From Molanna angustata (taxonomy: Eukaryota > Arthropoda > Insecta > Trichoptera > Molannidae), in assembly GCA_963576475.1 (NCBI GenBank), contig OY754982.1, forward strand, positions 10,690,546 through 10,754,545: 64,000 bases of DNA, read 5' to 3'. Position 1 is the first letter of the stretch. Each line of letters opens with the position of its first letter. The notes below the pieces were generated by a model. That model was given only the letters and a program-made list of their open reading frames with translations. It was not told where the DNA came from and made no database searches. This document shows positions 1 to 12,639 of the stretch, piece by piece. The translations under genes and the position numbers were made by a program.

Positions 1-1580
1 TCTTCAACTACAAATAATTATAAATAATAATTTGTGTGTCTCATAGACACTAGAATGGCACAAATCACCCTCAATTTGGGTGGGTTGCCTAATTAATAAA
101 AAAAAAAACTCAAACTTTTTCTCTATTTTATATATTTTTATATTATGGTAGGGAACGACGCAATTTACATTTAATAATTGTGTCTTCCCAAAGCAATATA
201 TTTATATACAAAGTTTTATCAGAAAAACGATTTTAGTCATAAAATGAATACGATTCTTTCATTGAATTTATTCTTAGATGAACTAATTATTGTAATGTCA
301 CGACACAAATATTTTTAGTACGCCTAAAATAAAGACAATAATTATTATTTTCTTAATTGATTCGGTGAATTATTTTTTAACTAATTACTCTGAGAGCCTC
401 AAATGTTGATTGAAGTGTAACAAAATCCATCATCTCATTTCTCAGTAAAAACCATTACTCACTTCTCTCTCCCATTGTTTTGTTAAACTTCTTCGATTGC
501 CATTATAAATATTTTAAATACACACAGTGTCGGGGGATACACTTACTCCTCTAATACTGATTTATTACCACGGTTATGTAAAGGCATCGGACGAGCTCGG
601 AGCGAATAGGGCAGCAGACGTTATAAATCATCACCCCCTTTCGGTGAGTAAAACTCATTAACCTGCTCATCGTTAAATTGAATACCGACACGGCCCAGCT
701 GCTATCCTGATAACAAGAACTCTCTTACACTCAATTATTAATACTTCTTATTTCTTCTATCTTGAAGATTTTGATAGTTTACAGAAGGTATTCCTTACTA
801 CCTACATACAAACATAGTTACTTCAGTATCTTTTTTCTATCTTCGTGTAATATCTAGTTGTTAGTAAATGTTTTATCTGGTGTGTAATTTCAATTTATAC
901 CAAGCAACCTTATTAATATACCGCAAATCTATTTGTTTGTACAAAAATTTTTAGGCGAAACAGTTGACCTTTCAAAAATGATTAAACATTATAACAATAT
1001 GTAGTTCGATTTTATGTATCCATTCATCGTTCTACTTTTATTATTTTTAGTATTATGGAATTATTTATTATCTTAGTCCATTTTATATGGTATGAAAATT
1101 TACTAGTGCTTTTTGTTCGGTATTATTTGCTGATAAAATTTATATTTCTTTGACTGTGTGCAAAACTATCAATTTGTTTTCCATTTTATTTAGAATTCAA
1201 TACGAGTATTAAATTATTTACGTTTTTTTTATTCTATCATTTTGTATCAATCAGTATTCGCTTAACTTGACATTAGACTCTGTTACCGTTTACTAATTTT
1301 ATTTAATTATTTAAGGGACAATTACAGTCTTATAAAATATACAAAATAGAATACACTATGAAATAAACAAAAAAAACAGAAAAATTAGATACATTTGATG
1401 ACGCATGATGATCATTAAATAACAACATAAGTAGGTACATCACAACAAAAAAAAAAATAAAAATTAAGTTGATAATTATTGGTGACGGAAAGAAAAAAGG
1501 GTGAATGCAGTTATATTGATTACAGTTCACGTTGAACTTCGACCCGATTCGCTCCAACTGTAATTGTGGATTAAAAATAT
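1..1580. other. AT-rich non-coding stretch
   Basis: No gene or clear repeat is visible. Open frames here are short and arise from A/T runs; the 75-residue minus-strand frame at 1330-1557 is a run of F, I, L and N codons without a recognisable domain. A slightly richer patch lies at 520-720. Confidence 0.5.
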
Positions 1581-1870
1581 CATCGTTTTTCTACTGCGGG
1601 CATCTCGGAGATACAAATATGTATAAGTGAAATGATTCCATTCATGCCGCACAATCCCATCAAAGGCTCAGAATCCTTTGCTAAGGAATTCTTATCTCCC
1701 GGTGGATCGAACTTCGCATTCCCCCATTTTCCAATAGTACCAAGTATCAAAGCCGAGTCTCTCTCTCCCTATATATGTAAGGAATACCTCCGCCACGATA
1801 ATCGATATGACTTGGCCTGAGGAGCGCACCAGCCTCGTTCCAGAGTCGTAAACTATATTCTTTCGATAGC
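1581..1870. other. higher-GC, apparently single-copy island
   Basis: This block is clearly richer in G+C than its surroundings and has no inverted repeats, A/T tail or retrotransposon motif. A 62-residue plus-strand frame (1632-1820) has no recognisable domain. It could be conserved regulatory DNA or simply old unique sequence; the sequence alone cannot decide. Confidence 0.3.
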
Positions 1871-4706
1871 TTTTACCTTTCCGCTTAACAAGTCTTTTTG
1901 CCGGAGTCGATTTTATTGAAAAGTTCCTAATGTTTTGATTCTACTCTAATAAATTCCTTTAAAAAATATTTTCATATCCTTCTTTACAGGTTTCACAATA
2001 TTTATTTCACTTTTTCTTAAAAAAAGTCTTAAGTTTATGCCCTCAAGTGTTGCCCAAGTATATGGATACATCTTTGTTCTACATTAAATTTCAATTCATC
2101 ATTTGATTTTTTTTATCTATCACAATGTAAACTAATGAAAACTATTACGAATCAATTAAACTTATCTGACATATTATGATATTTTACATATTATTATATT
2201 TCTCCGAAAGATGTTATCTTTGTAAGTAGGTTGCTCGAACTAAATGAATGAAGACACCCACTTTAAGGCCTTGACTCAAGCTACAAGTGAGTTTTTTTTT
2301 ATTATTCCAAAGATTAATTGGCCTTTGTTATCTCCAGTTTCGATTATTCCAAAATAGAAAAAAATAATGTTTTAATTATTTGTATTGTTTTCCTCAAATG
2401 TGAAGGAGATTTGTGAATCCGACGATTAATCATCTAAACCCTGACATTTGCCTCAAAATAAAGTGATTCTTTATATTAATTGATAAGATTATTAAAGGGC
2501 ATAATTTTTTTTTATTTTGGGCTTATGACTAATGATAGGAGATTAGAGAAATTTTCGGACGTCACTTGCACGACTTTGTAATATTGATTTTTTAGTAAAG
2601 AAGAGAAGCGCGTGTCCGAGATTAAAAGGGTTTTATCCCTACATTGTTTAAGGTTTAAAATTGCCCCCAGTTAACACAAAATATTCCCCCACCCTCGGTG
2701 GAAGTTTTCCTTTCTGGCACCCTCGAGGATGAACGCTTTTGTACGCAAGCAACAGTTTTTAAGGCATTTCTTATGTCACTTTCCTTTCCTGCAAGTTTAT
2801 TTTTGCAAAAGTATTTAGGCACTTTGAAATGTTGTATATATTTTTTCAAAACTTTTTAAATTTATTTCAGTTTGACTTTGCTTCGGTCGGTTGGTAAATG
2901 AAGTTTCTCCATTTTGAACTTCAGTTATTTTATGTTATTTCACAACTAATACACATTATTTTATTTTCATATTCGTAAATTGTGAGTTTTATTGCGTTAT
3001 CTATATTAAAGTGCTCTTTCTTAATAACTTGTTGACTGCAAAATAAATGACTGAATTTAATCACCAAAGTGACAAAATCTGAGCTCCAAGCATATCACTG
3101 GGTTACTTATTATACTTTAAAGGTCTGTTGACAATGAAACCTCGATCGAAGTGAGCCGTTATATCGACTCTTATCTAATTCCTTTATCGAATTGAAAACA
3201 TGTGATTCAGACGATTTCAATGTAAGATGTCTTCTTGGTGATTCAAGACATGCAGATTTAGGGAGAGGTGTTAAGACATTTGTTATTGTTTCAATGATTT
3301 GATCTCGCCGCTGCTTTTAATACAATTTTCAAACTATCAAGCTAACACTTGGGCAAAGTCGTAGGGCAAATCGGTTTTCAAATTGAGTTTATTTGATTTG
3401 ATGTTTATATTATGATTTGGAAATTTGTTGCAGTTCCAACCTGTTTTGAAATATCCACAAACCCAGCACTTATATTTACTTATCATTACTTTTTTCTACA
3501 CAAAAATATCTTTTGCGTGCTTATTGTTATTTAGGACATTTTAATTACACAATAAACTCGATTAAAATACATTTATAAAGGGCTATCATTAGAATAATTG
3601 TTTTTTGTCTAATATTTTATAACATAAAAGTCTGCGTTTTTTGGACTGGTGCGTGTATCTATGAATATTTTATGTGATTGTACAATTTTCTGTGTATTTC
3701 GTGTTATGTTATGTTAATGTATTGAAATTTGTATGTCACATCATAATATATGTTATTTTGTATGTGTATATTTACATTTAAAGCTTACATTAATAACATT
3801 GGAGCATTTAGGTTATTAGTTTCGTACATTGTATCAATGTTTGTTGAATAGTGGTGTACAATCAAACTTCGATTTCTCACTTTACTCGATATTCATTTAT
3901 AATTATTATTTTTAGTATTTTGTCATTTTTGACATATGATATGAGTTTTTTCTGAAAATAAAATTGAACTATCGGCAATTGATATCGGAACTAAATACAT
4001 TATTTGGTTTTATTTCGTACATTTATGTTTTTCTTACCATTTAAACAAAGATTTTTTTACAAACAAAAAAATACATTAATTCAATAAAAATAAGACAGGG
4101 ATAACTATTTACAAAACATTTGCAAAATTATGCATACTAAAAATAAAACTAAAAACCTTATATCACTCCCTATAGATATTTTGTAAACACACTTGATGGC
4201 AATAGCTATATAAAAACGATTGGAATTTGGCCAACACTACACTCTTTACTAAGCCAATCAATCGAATTCAATCCCATAGTCCAATATTTGAGACTGAAGA
4301 GTCAGGAGGGACTGAAGGGAAGAGACGTTAATTTTTATTTATTGTATTGGATATTTTTACTTTCTGAATTTATCATAACAAGTAAACAGTTCAAAAATTA
4401 CAAAAACGTGAGCTTATTATTCCTTAACAGCGCTAGGCATAAAACTAAAATAAGAATTGTAAAAAATAATCCTGTTATTTAAATAAATTTATTTCCTGTT
4501 TCGAGTTATGTCCACTTTGTGAAACATGGTACAATTGTGTCTGCATATTATTTTCGTTTAATATTTATTATTTTTTCTATTCATCCGCGTAACAAGGGAA
4601 ACATGAATGAAACGAAATAAGCGATAGTATTAGGCGATAAGTAAAGCGAGGAGATAAAATCACTGGTAGTCCTTTGTATAATATGTCGGTACTAGTTGGA
4701 AATAAT
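1871..4706. other. AT-rich stretch with one richer patch at 2561-2860
   Basis: Mostly A/T-rich sequence without a gene. The patch at 2561-2860 is less A/T-rich and holds a 64-residue minus-strand open frame (2655-2849) with mixed composition but no domain I recognise. Nothing else is supported. Confidence 0.4.
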
Positions 4707-4885
4707 AATATTGAATACAAAAAGGGTTTTTGATTACTATTTAAATGGCGGGACGCGTGTGCTTCAATCCTGTTACTTATAATAAGACCTTATTAAATTT
4801 TGATAGTAATTATTTGATAAACGCTAGATATATAATCGTAGCGTATTATAACGTTATTGTCACCCGTGTATAATAGTAATATCAT
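4707..4885 (+). repeat. 179-bp direct repeat, left copy
   Basis: This block recurs at 5051-5229 with no difference I can find, at an offset of exactly 344 bp. The two copies frame an RTE-type retrotransposon tail and stop at its edges (4886 and 5050). The simplest reading is a very long target-site duplication made when the element inserted. The identity of the copies argues for a recent event. Confidence 0.9.
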
Positions 4886-5050
4886 ACATACATACATACA
4901 TACATACATCACGCCATGTCCCTTGCGGGGTAGGCAGAGAGAACCGAACGCCACATCTTTCTATCCTGGCAAGCATCTCTCGCCTCGTCCACATTCATGC
5001 ATCGTCTCATACATGTTCGTCTATTGCTCACACTTCTAACATTTCCGTTG
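4886..5050 (-). mobile_element. 5'-truncated RTE-like LINE tail with (ATGT)n end
   Basis: Read on the minus strand, this encodes the last 45 or so residues of a non-LTR reverse transcriptase ORF, open from 5046 to a TGA at 4909-4911. It contains NRRTCMRRCMNVDEA and ends SAYPARDMA. After the stop comes a short (ATGT)n tail, the usual 3' end of RTE-clade elements. The rest of the element is missing, as expected from incomplete reverse transcription. The same tail occurs, more damaged, at 30360-30735, 43335-43850 and 60064-60400. It is the cleanest copy in the window and has no coding function as it stands. Confidence 0.85.
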
Positions 5051-5229
5051 AATATTGAATACAAAAAGGGTTTTTGATTACTATTTAAATGGCGGGACGC
5101 GTGTGCTTCAATCCTGTTACTTATAATAAGACCTTATTAAATTTTGATAGTAATTATTTGATAAACGCTAGATATATAATCGTAGCGTATTATAACGTTA
5201 TTGTCACCCGTGTATAATAGTAATATCAT
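5051..5229 (+). repeat. 179-bp direct repeat, right copy
   Basis: Second copy of the block at 4707-4885. It starts directly after the truncated 5' edge of the RTE tail, and its downstream boundary (5230) is where the similarity stops. Confidence 0.9.
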
Positions 5230-6680
5230 GTTTTGTGTATTCAACTAAGCATTTTGAATTAATTACAATTATTGGTATATAATTATAGAATATCCCAGAT
5301 GTAATTTACAGACCCACCCGTGTAGAGGGATTCAAAAAAATATTGCGTCTAAAATGTAAACCTCCTTCTTCAACATGATCTCGCATTACTTACTCAAAAT
5401 TCTCACGTTACTGTCATCGTCATAATATATCACTTTTGTATCCTTGCATCATCATCACATAATTGCTTTAATGGTTTTGCTTATATGTGTTAACTCATAA
5501 TATTTTTTACGTTAGCAACTTATTTTGTGAATAATATCGGTTTATAAGTTTTAAAGAATAAAATCTTAACGGAAAACGCATTTCCCGCCAATTCCATTCA
5601 TAGAAGCAGCCGTTCTTTTATTTATAAAAATAAATACTTGGTTGTATTTCGTTCGATAAATAAAATGTAGGTACAATATTATCTTCTTATTTCCCTTCCC
5701 ACCCCATGACTTTCATTGTATTGTGAGTTTGTTCTCACTTTGAAACGCTAACAAGTTTATCAAAAAGAAATTGAACTGAAAGAGCCGCCGCGTGGAATTC
5801 GGTTACCCTTTGATCATCCTCCGCTTTTTGGCAGATGTCAAAGGCGAATAGTATCAGGGTAGCATAACAATGCAAGAGTTATTCATTCCGAGCGTTCGAC
5901 CATATACCTACCTCGGGTCAGTCCCTGGGGCTACAGAGCAGGTTTACAGATCGTGTCAGGATAAAGCCCAGTGTTTGTACAGATGGATTTTTTATCACCG
6001 GTTTTCACCGTCTATTTTTTTTTCCTATACCACCGCCATTGTATGATCCCCTGTTATTACGTAAGGGTTGAAAATTGGGTGTTTTGGTTACGCCCCGAAT
6101 GTAAATGGGTGTTTTATAATAAATAACGTTTGCCTAATTAGAATCCGTCAACGAAAAATTGTGGCTGTTTTGGTTGCAAAGCGTTAATCATTGCTTACTT
6201 ACCCCCATTAATGCCTATGAAAAATAGTACCTTGTGAAATATTGAATAACTTTTTTTGCCAATTACTTACTATCTTGAATTATTTTTTTAGACATTTTTA
6301 AAATTTTATTGTATTGTTAAAAGAATTCTGCTGTTTGAATTTTGTATACAGTAGTGAATAAAATAAAAATTGTCATAATTATAGCAAACGAACCTAGTTG
6401 ACAAAGTTTTGTCAACTGGGTTTCTGGAATTTCTCAATGGATTTCTCACTATACACCGACCAGTTTGAACTTTGTAACTTTCAGATTTTGTGTAAGTATT
6501 TCCGATAACGACGCACCTTCATTAGATATTTTGACCAAATAGAACAATTTAGTATCTCTAAACTTTAATTGTGATATAATATTATGTTCAATAATATTTA
6601 TGCTTAGGTATGCGTTATTTATATCGTCATTAAATCGATTACGAAACATTGAAAAGAATTTGTTTGTTTTTGTTTACTTA
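5230..6680. other. non-coding stretch with a higher-GC island at about 5780-6090
   Basis: No gene is visible. The part at 5780-6090 is richer in G+C, lacks repeat signatures and is followed at about 6134 by a homeodomain-type core (CCTAATTAGA). The rest is A/T-rich. Confidence 0.35.
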
Positions 6681-7048
6681 TTGCTTATTTTTAACATCAA
6701 CTGATATTTCACATAATATCTAGTTGTATGAAATAAATAAGGAATCAAACGGAGTTCTTACAATCCCAGTTAGTCAGTAACTATGGCTCATCAACATTGA
6801 TTATATTATTCATAAATTTGCTCAGAAATCGTCTACATTTTTATTCTGACTTTTTATTTACATTACTAATCATCTACATTTTTATTCTGACTTTCTTATT
6901 TTCAACTTTAACTTATATTTCACAAAATATCTAGTTGTAAGGAATCAAATGGAAGTCTTACATCCCAGTTAATCAGTAACTTTGGCACATCAATATTGAT
7001 TATTCATAAATTTGCTCAGAAATAATCTACATTTTTATTCTGACTTTT
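6681..7048. repeat. diverged tandem duplication, unit about 170-200 bp
   Basis: Two consecutive units share ATCTAGTTGTA, CATCCCAGTTA/CAATCCCAGTTAG, CAGTAACT, TTCATAAATTTGCTC and CTACATTTTTATTCTGACTTT in the same order (about 6681-6855 and 6893-7048). An extra partial copy of the last motif lies at about 6871-6893. The divergence says the duplication is old. Confidence 0.75.
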
Positions 7049-8430
7049 GGAAATTCTAATCAAATTGTGAAGCAATCACCTTTGTTATTCTTCTTTAATA
7101 AATTATGTAATGGTTTGTGTATAATGTTGGCAGTGATTTCGACAAATACATTTTTGTAATTCGATCTACGTAAGTCCATTGCCGTTAATTCTCGCAGTGT
7201 TTTATTTTTTGTATGTTTTGAATGAAAATAAAATACAAGTACGGACGTAAATTATCGTGAGTTCGTTTCCCGCTGGTCTCTAGGTTTGAACAGATTTGGT
7301 TTAACACCTAGCGCATGTATAAAGATCACATTATTTACTAAACATTTGAATAGGATTGTATAGTCGTGTGGTTTAAATCTAACCCTGTTTTGCATATTAA
7401 TGGTACGCCAGTCGATAAATTCCTTTCATGGGGCATAAACCTGGCCCGGTCCTGGATTATTTGTTGATTTGAGCTTAACCGGAACCAAATGGTACATATA
7501 CATACTTAAGTCGGTATCATCAGCTTATAGCTTTCGTGTTTCATGATATACACGTTTATGACTTTTATTATAAGCATTTTACGAAATTATTTTGTGAAAT
7601 TATACGATACAGCCAAACAATAGCAATGTTATTTAAAAACGTGGTTAAATATTAACTACAATTTAATCACTTTTCTTATTTATAAACATGGATCAACAGT
7701 TAAATCGTTATTCAACTCACACGACAAATTAAACCCGTGTGACGGCGGTAGTTTAACTTCACATTTCATTTTTAAAGTAGGTATTTATGATGCGTTAATA
7801 TTATTTCGATAAGCTTATTTTAGCAAAAGATATTAGGTAAACGTATAAAAACCGATTTAATCCATTGGAATTATTGATTCACGTTGAATTCAAACAAAAA
7901 TATCAAATGTCAAAAAGTGCAATAGCTAGAGTTTGAGTGAACTATTATGTGGCGCGCACGTATTCCGTGCCGTGCATACTGTTTTGTGGTCATGACAACC
8001 AACTTAACATAACCAAAGTCGGTGCTGTAGTATGAAATGGAGCTCAAAATCGGGTTCAAATGAACTAGGGATCAAAATTTTTATAAATAAGGTTTCAGTT
8101 GAACGTGGTACAAGAGTTTGAATCGGATTCAATTGAACCGTGATTCAAAGAATGTATGCAAAAGCAAGTTGATCTTACGATAAGAGTAGGTAGTAACTTT
8201 ATGTACTAACGAAATATTCTCATAATGGCTATGATAATTCTCCTATTACACCAAATACATCATTTTTATTTGACAAATATTACTAGAAACGTTATTCGGA
8301 CGTCAGTTTTAATCATGAAAAACAACTTCATAAAGTAAAAAGTCTATGTCGGTCTAACGGTTTGTTAAAAGTCAGTATTGGCTACTGTCAACGAACGGAA
8401 ATTATTAACAATTCAATTTGGATTTTTTTT
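7049..8430. other. non-coding stretch; possible degenerate inverted-repeat element at 7873-8155
   Basis: No gene. A GATTCACGTTGAATT-like motif near 7875 is loosely repeated in inverted form near 8115-8155, which could be the ends of an old foldback element. The centre holds a G+C-richer part (7945-8050). Weak evidence. Confidence 0.25.
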
Positions 8431-8690
8431 ACTATGGAATAGTGAAGAGTCATGTTTTTCTAATTATTATAAAGCCTATTTTTTACACTGTGAGTTTCTG
8501 CGTGAATTTTTTGTGCTATGAAATATTGTGTGGTATGTACAACCCAAACAGTAGCTTCAATTGACTTCATATTGATATTATTAAGTGTGTATTAACTAAG
8601 AGCTGATTAGTTTTCAATAGGTATCCATTAATTTCTTCTTTATGATTTCAACAGTCAAAACATTTCAAATGTTCTGATGTTTTAAAAAGT
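8431..8690 (+). repeat. interspersed repeat, family A2 (partial)
   Basis: It begins with ACTATGGAATAGTG and shares that start, GAGCTGATTAGTTTTC and TTTCTTTATGATTTCA, in order, with the block at 57832-58405. The two copies are far apart and diverged, so this is an interspersed repeat. Class unknown. Confidence 0.55.
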
Positions 8691-10495
8691 TTTTTTTTTC
8701 GTATCTTTGTTTTAAGAATGTGTATATTTATAGAAAAAAGTGAAACCTTACTCGGTGTGCTCAAATCTGATCCCGATTTTAGCTTAGAACTTACCCATCT
8801 GTCGCCTGCGTACATTCAAAATATCGACTTTTACGATTAAATCATTCCTACCTACCGCAATTCTTCTTTACAAAGGTAGGTTCTCAGCGAAAAATTCGAA
8901 ATAAATGTCGGGTTTGCAGTTCAGTGTTGGTCACAATCTACTTGTTTAAAATATGTATACTGTACGAAACAGTATTCATGTATACGAATATATCCACGAA
9001 ATAATATCAAATATCTCTAAATTATTTTCTAATATTCTTTAAATATTTTCGCTACTTTTCGATTTTGATATACGTTTGTGATTCTTTAGTTAATTTTATG
9101 TTTTATTCAAGGGTAAATTATTGTTATTCCTTAAATTTACATTACAAATTCGGAATAAATTTTACAAAGTTATTTTTTTACTGGAGTGACATTAAAATGT
9201 CGTCTTTGTAAAACGTAAAATCGAGGGATAAAGAAAATGAATATGAAGATTTATTTAGAGCAACATTTGGATTGTCTCGAAAGACCGAAAAGTTACATAC
9301 TTCATAAGTACACCTAATTAATTTATCTTGAATTATTACGTGCGAATACTTTGTATTTTCCTTCCCTACCTGTCTGATTTTGATAGCTTGTTTTTTCTAG
9401 TCTTATATTTCAGCAACATTACCAAATTGTTATCAAGTATAGATAAATGATTTGGTATTTTATATTTAATAAATTCAAAATAATTTTCAATTTCCAGGAC
9501 TGTTTTAGGTTTATAATGAAGTTTCTAACTACATCAAACAGCGACAATATTGAAAGCACCGTTATAATGTAAATAAATCGAGTTTGTTATGATACAAAAA
9601 CAATTCATTGAGTCTATCGACGTTGGTTCGTATACCTTTATAGGTACCTGGGAGTTTATTTTCTTTGTATCAAAAATGATTGTCGTATGTCACAAATATT
9701 TACTTTATATTATTATTGTAGTTTAGCGACTGAATGCGTCACCCAATATTTGGTAACAATTCGGTCACACTGTCAAATATACCCCTTTACCCTTTTCTCT
9801 ACCATCATCCCCATCCGTCTTCCCCTCTCCAAGTCCAGCCATTCTATTTATATTTGAATAAACGGATTACCAGCTTAGGGAGTACAACTGGATTGGAAAT
9901 CTAATTGTGCTTCTCTAGTCTTGTGGAACTAACCAAAATTAAACTACGGCTCACATAATACCATAGTCCCGTTCAAAAAATCACATCTCAAAATAAATTA
10001 AATGGACCTACCAACTCAGTCCCATGTCGACCGCAAGGTCGTCTGGACGAATTTTTTTTTTTACTTTTAATCTCTTTAGTGGACTCTGTTGACCTTTCTG
10101 ATCTGATTTGACTGAGCGAGATATTCTATAGGTAGTGTTTTATGCATGAAAAAAATTAAACCTTAATTGGGTTTTTTTTCTTCTTATTTCTCTTTCCCGA
10201 TTTATCCTGGTTCGAGCCTCCTCCTTGTACATATGCGCCAGGATCCTCTGTCCTGGGTTGTCACAACTAGAACACTCTGATCCGCAAGCTCCTTCTCAAT
10301 ACTGCTGTGGGTCTGCATCTACCCATAGGTCTATATTAGGTTTTTTAATAAATTGAACAAATTTGACAATTTTTCTGCGTATATGTTTTCCTTTTATCAA
10401 GACGCTCCTTTCGTTTAACTAGGCCCTAGAATAATAGAGTTCTACGCCATAAATACTGTCAACATTTACGGAAACATTTATATGAAAACATAACT
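8691..10495. other. non-coding stretch
   Basis: A/T-rich, no gene. A pyrimidine-rich tract lies at about 9775-9850, and a G+C-richer patch at 10195-10335 has no clear open frame or repeat partner in this window. Confidence 0.35.
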
Positions 10496-10685
10496 GGGTC
10501 GATGGCAGAGCGGTTAGCGCGCTGGGTAAGTAATCCAGTGATCGCGAGTTCGAATCCTGCCTCGACCGATTTCGTTCACCTATAATACATGCATGTAGGC
10601 TTAATTTAGGAATTGTAGGAAGTTTTGTATGTTTTTATTTAACAAGGACATATTCATTAAAAAAAATAAAAAAAATAAATAAAAC
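10496..10685 (+). mobile_element. tRNA-derived SINE
   Basis: Positions 10496-10568 fold as a tRNA-like cloverleaf. There is a near-complete A box at 10503-10514, a B box at 10547-10557 (AGTTCGAATCC) and a five-pair anticodon stem (CTGGG/TCCAG) whose loop would give AGT. The T stem has an A-C mismatch and the first acceptor pair is G-G. A non-tRNA body follows (TTTCGTTCACCTAT, then GCTTAATTTAGG and AACAAGGACATA), ending in an A-rich tail. The same head and body occur on the minus strand at 57640-57801, so this is a dispersed SINE rather than a host tRNA gene. The A and B boxes are the internal RNA polymerase III promoter in such elements. Confidence 0.8.
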
Positions 10686-10692
10686 CTATTTC

Positions 10693-10947
10693 TGGACCTC
10701 AGAGCCAGATGATATTAAGTCCAAGCCCTTGTTACAAGTAAGGCTTTGACTTCTTTCAATAATATTTCGAAAATGAAACCTCACTTTGACTTCTTTCAAT
10801 AATATTTCGAAAGACAACACCTCACTTTTAACAAAAAGTGGACTTAATACCTTTTGTGAGGTTTTGACTTCTTTCAATAATATTTCGAAAGTCAAAACCT
10901 CACCTTCAACAAAAAGTGGACGTAAAACCCTCTGGCTCTGAGGTCCA
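10693..10947. mobile_element. MITE with 17-bp perfect terminal inverted repeats
   Basis: The ends TGGACCTCAGAGCCAGA (10693-10709) and its exact reverse complement (10931-10947) define a 255-bp element. Weaker inverted similarity continues inward for about 40 bp. Inside are three copies of a near-palindromic unit containing TTTGACTTCTTTCAATAAT and ending ATTTCGAAA (about 10745, 10785 and 10862). It starts 8 bp after the A-rich tail of the SINE. There is no transposase and no convincing target duplication, so the superfamily is unknown. Confidence 0.8.
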
Positions 10948-11924
10948 ATTTTATCACCTGTATTTCACCTAAAAACCAATTTAAAAGGCTAATGGAACTT
11001 AGTTATATTACTTTTTTATTTTATTTAATGTCCAAAATCGTATGTATAAATATGTATCAGGTCATCATAAATAAGTGAGACAGTTTGTATAAACACTAAA
11101 CATTCTTGTTGGGTTGTCATCGTCGCATAATTCATAGACAAAACAGTATACTTTATGACATACGGGGCATCAGGTTGCTCGGGTATCTGACTAAATCTCC
11201 TTATTTATTATGCACTCCTGTCTTCAAAAGTGGTACGTAAAATATGATACAAATTTCCTCTCGTTAAAACGGGGGGTGTTGACAAGTTTATACTCGTTTA
11301 TTTGTGGATAAATATCGAAAGGCGAACGAACTGAAAGGATTGAGCTGTTTATTAAATACGAACGTTAAATAAATACACTTTTATGGGTTTCAGACGTTAT
11401 AACATGTCGAGCATAGAAGATTCTAGTATTTATTGTAACGTAATTTGAAAAAGAATTACCTACCGCTATCTTTGAGGGATAATAATAACTCGTCGCTAGT
11501 ATAAGATCTTTGTTGATGTACAAAATTCATAGAAAGCCATTACGCTGTGTGAAGTTAACAGTTTTCATAATGTTTTGATTTATATATCCTACAAAACTTT
11601 TATGTACACATTAAATTCTTTATTGTGTTTAGTTCAGAAACATAATACTAACAAATAAATAATCATAAAATAAAATAATATTTATTTCCATCGTCGTTAA
11701 AAATATGGGGGATTTTTTTTATCTACATTCATTCTTTCATTTGAGTTTATTTATCCTGTTAATATAAAGCTATTTTAATATGCACAGAATCACGTTGAAC
11801 TTAATGTTTTCGTCACTATAAATGTCAGGACACCTAGTAATACCTAAATTAGTTTTTTAGTATTTGATTACCTACTATTTGTCACTAAACTTACGATAAG
11901 TCGAATATTTTTTTAGTTGCATAA
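10948..11924. other. AT-rich non-coding stretch
   Basis: I see no gene, repeat pair or structured element here. Confidence 0.4.
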
Positions 11925-12216
11925 TATACGCAAAACTTGGATTATTTTCCCTGTCGGGAGTCAATGATATATTTATCTCAATAAAAACAAAGTCTATGAA
12001 TAAACTTGGGAACAACAATGTCTCTGAATAAAAAAATACATAGAACTTTCAAAAAATTGGATTGATAGGGAACTCAATAAAAAGGAACAAATGGAGAACA
12101 TTTTGCAAGCGCATAAAGTGATCACGTAAACCAGCCTATGACAGGTCGTATGCCCTGTAGGTGCCTTGATTTCCCGGTTTTCCTTTAATATTCTAACTGT
12201 CTCTATTGAGATATTA
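11925..12216 (-). mobile_element. family B foldback element, degenerate copy
   Basis: In reverse orientation this block carries the family B marks: TCTCTATTGAGAT near 12200, the GTAGGTGCC and CGCATAAAGTGATCACGTAAACCAG segment near 12110-12165, and CCCTGTCGGGAGTCA near 11950. Better copies lie at 24862-25130 and 26262-26710. No coding capacity. Confidence 0.65.
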
Positions 12217-12339
12217 AAAATCTTACGATAAGTGTTTGTGATACAAAATAATGAGGTGCCAATAATTATTTTTAATGGAACTATCGATAGTCTCCCGTGT
12301 TTTGTTGATTATATTACGGCATTGTTTAATTGCTTGCTA

Positions 12340-12630
12340 GTGGTTGCAAGAAGAACGAATAACTCGGTCCTTAAAGAGCTCAAAGTAAAAGAAAGATTGT
12401 CTACGGTATGCAGCCGCCGGTTATTGAGCTTCTTTGGACACATCGCCAGGAGAGAAAAAAGTATTATCACTGGAAGTGTACCAGGCAAAAGAAGTAGAGG
12501 CAGATCTCCTGCGCGATGGTGTGACCAAATTAAGGAGATGACCGGGAATGACCTTTATTCGGCTGCGGAGGGCAGAGAGGACTGTCACGACCCTCACCAT
12601 CGTGAAGAGAAGAGAGTGGTTGAAAAATAA
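12340..12630 (+). mobile_element. non-LTR reverse transcriptase C-terminal fragment
   Basis: The plus-strand frame reads STVCSRRLLSFFGHIARRE, then GKRSRGRSPARWCDQIKEM. These are the conserved (F/L)GHI.R and GRP/S..RW.D.I motifs of the region downstream of the RT domain in insect LINEs. The open frame runs 12232-12630, but the last 18 residues leave the expected pattern, which suggests a small indel near 12575. Only the C-terminal end survives. This family differs from the RTE tail at 43335-43850. Confidence 0.8.
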
Positions 12631-12639
12631 TAATACAGT

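Noticed and set aside
10496..10568. Functional tRNA gene (AGT anticodon)
   Set aside because: A T-stem mismatch, a poor first acceptor pair, a SINE body directly attached and a second copy elsewhere all point to a SINE head.
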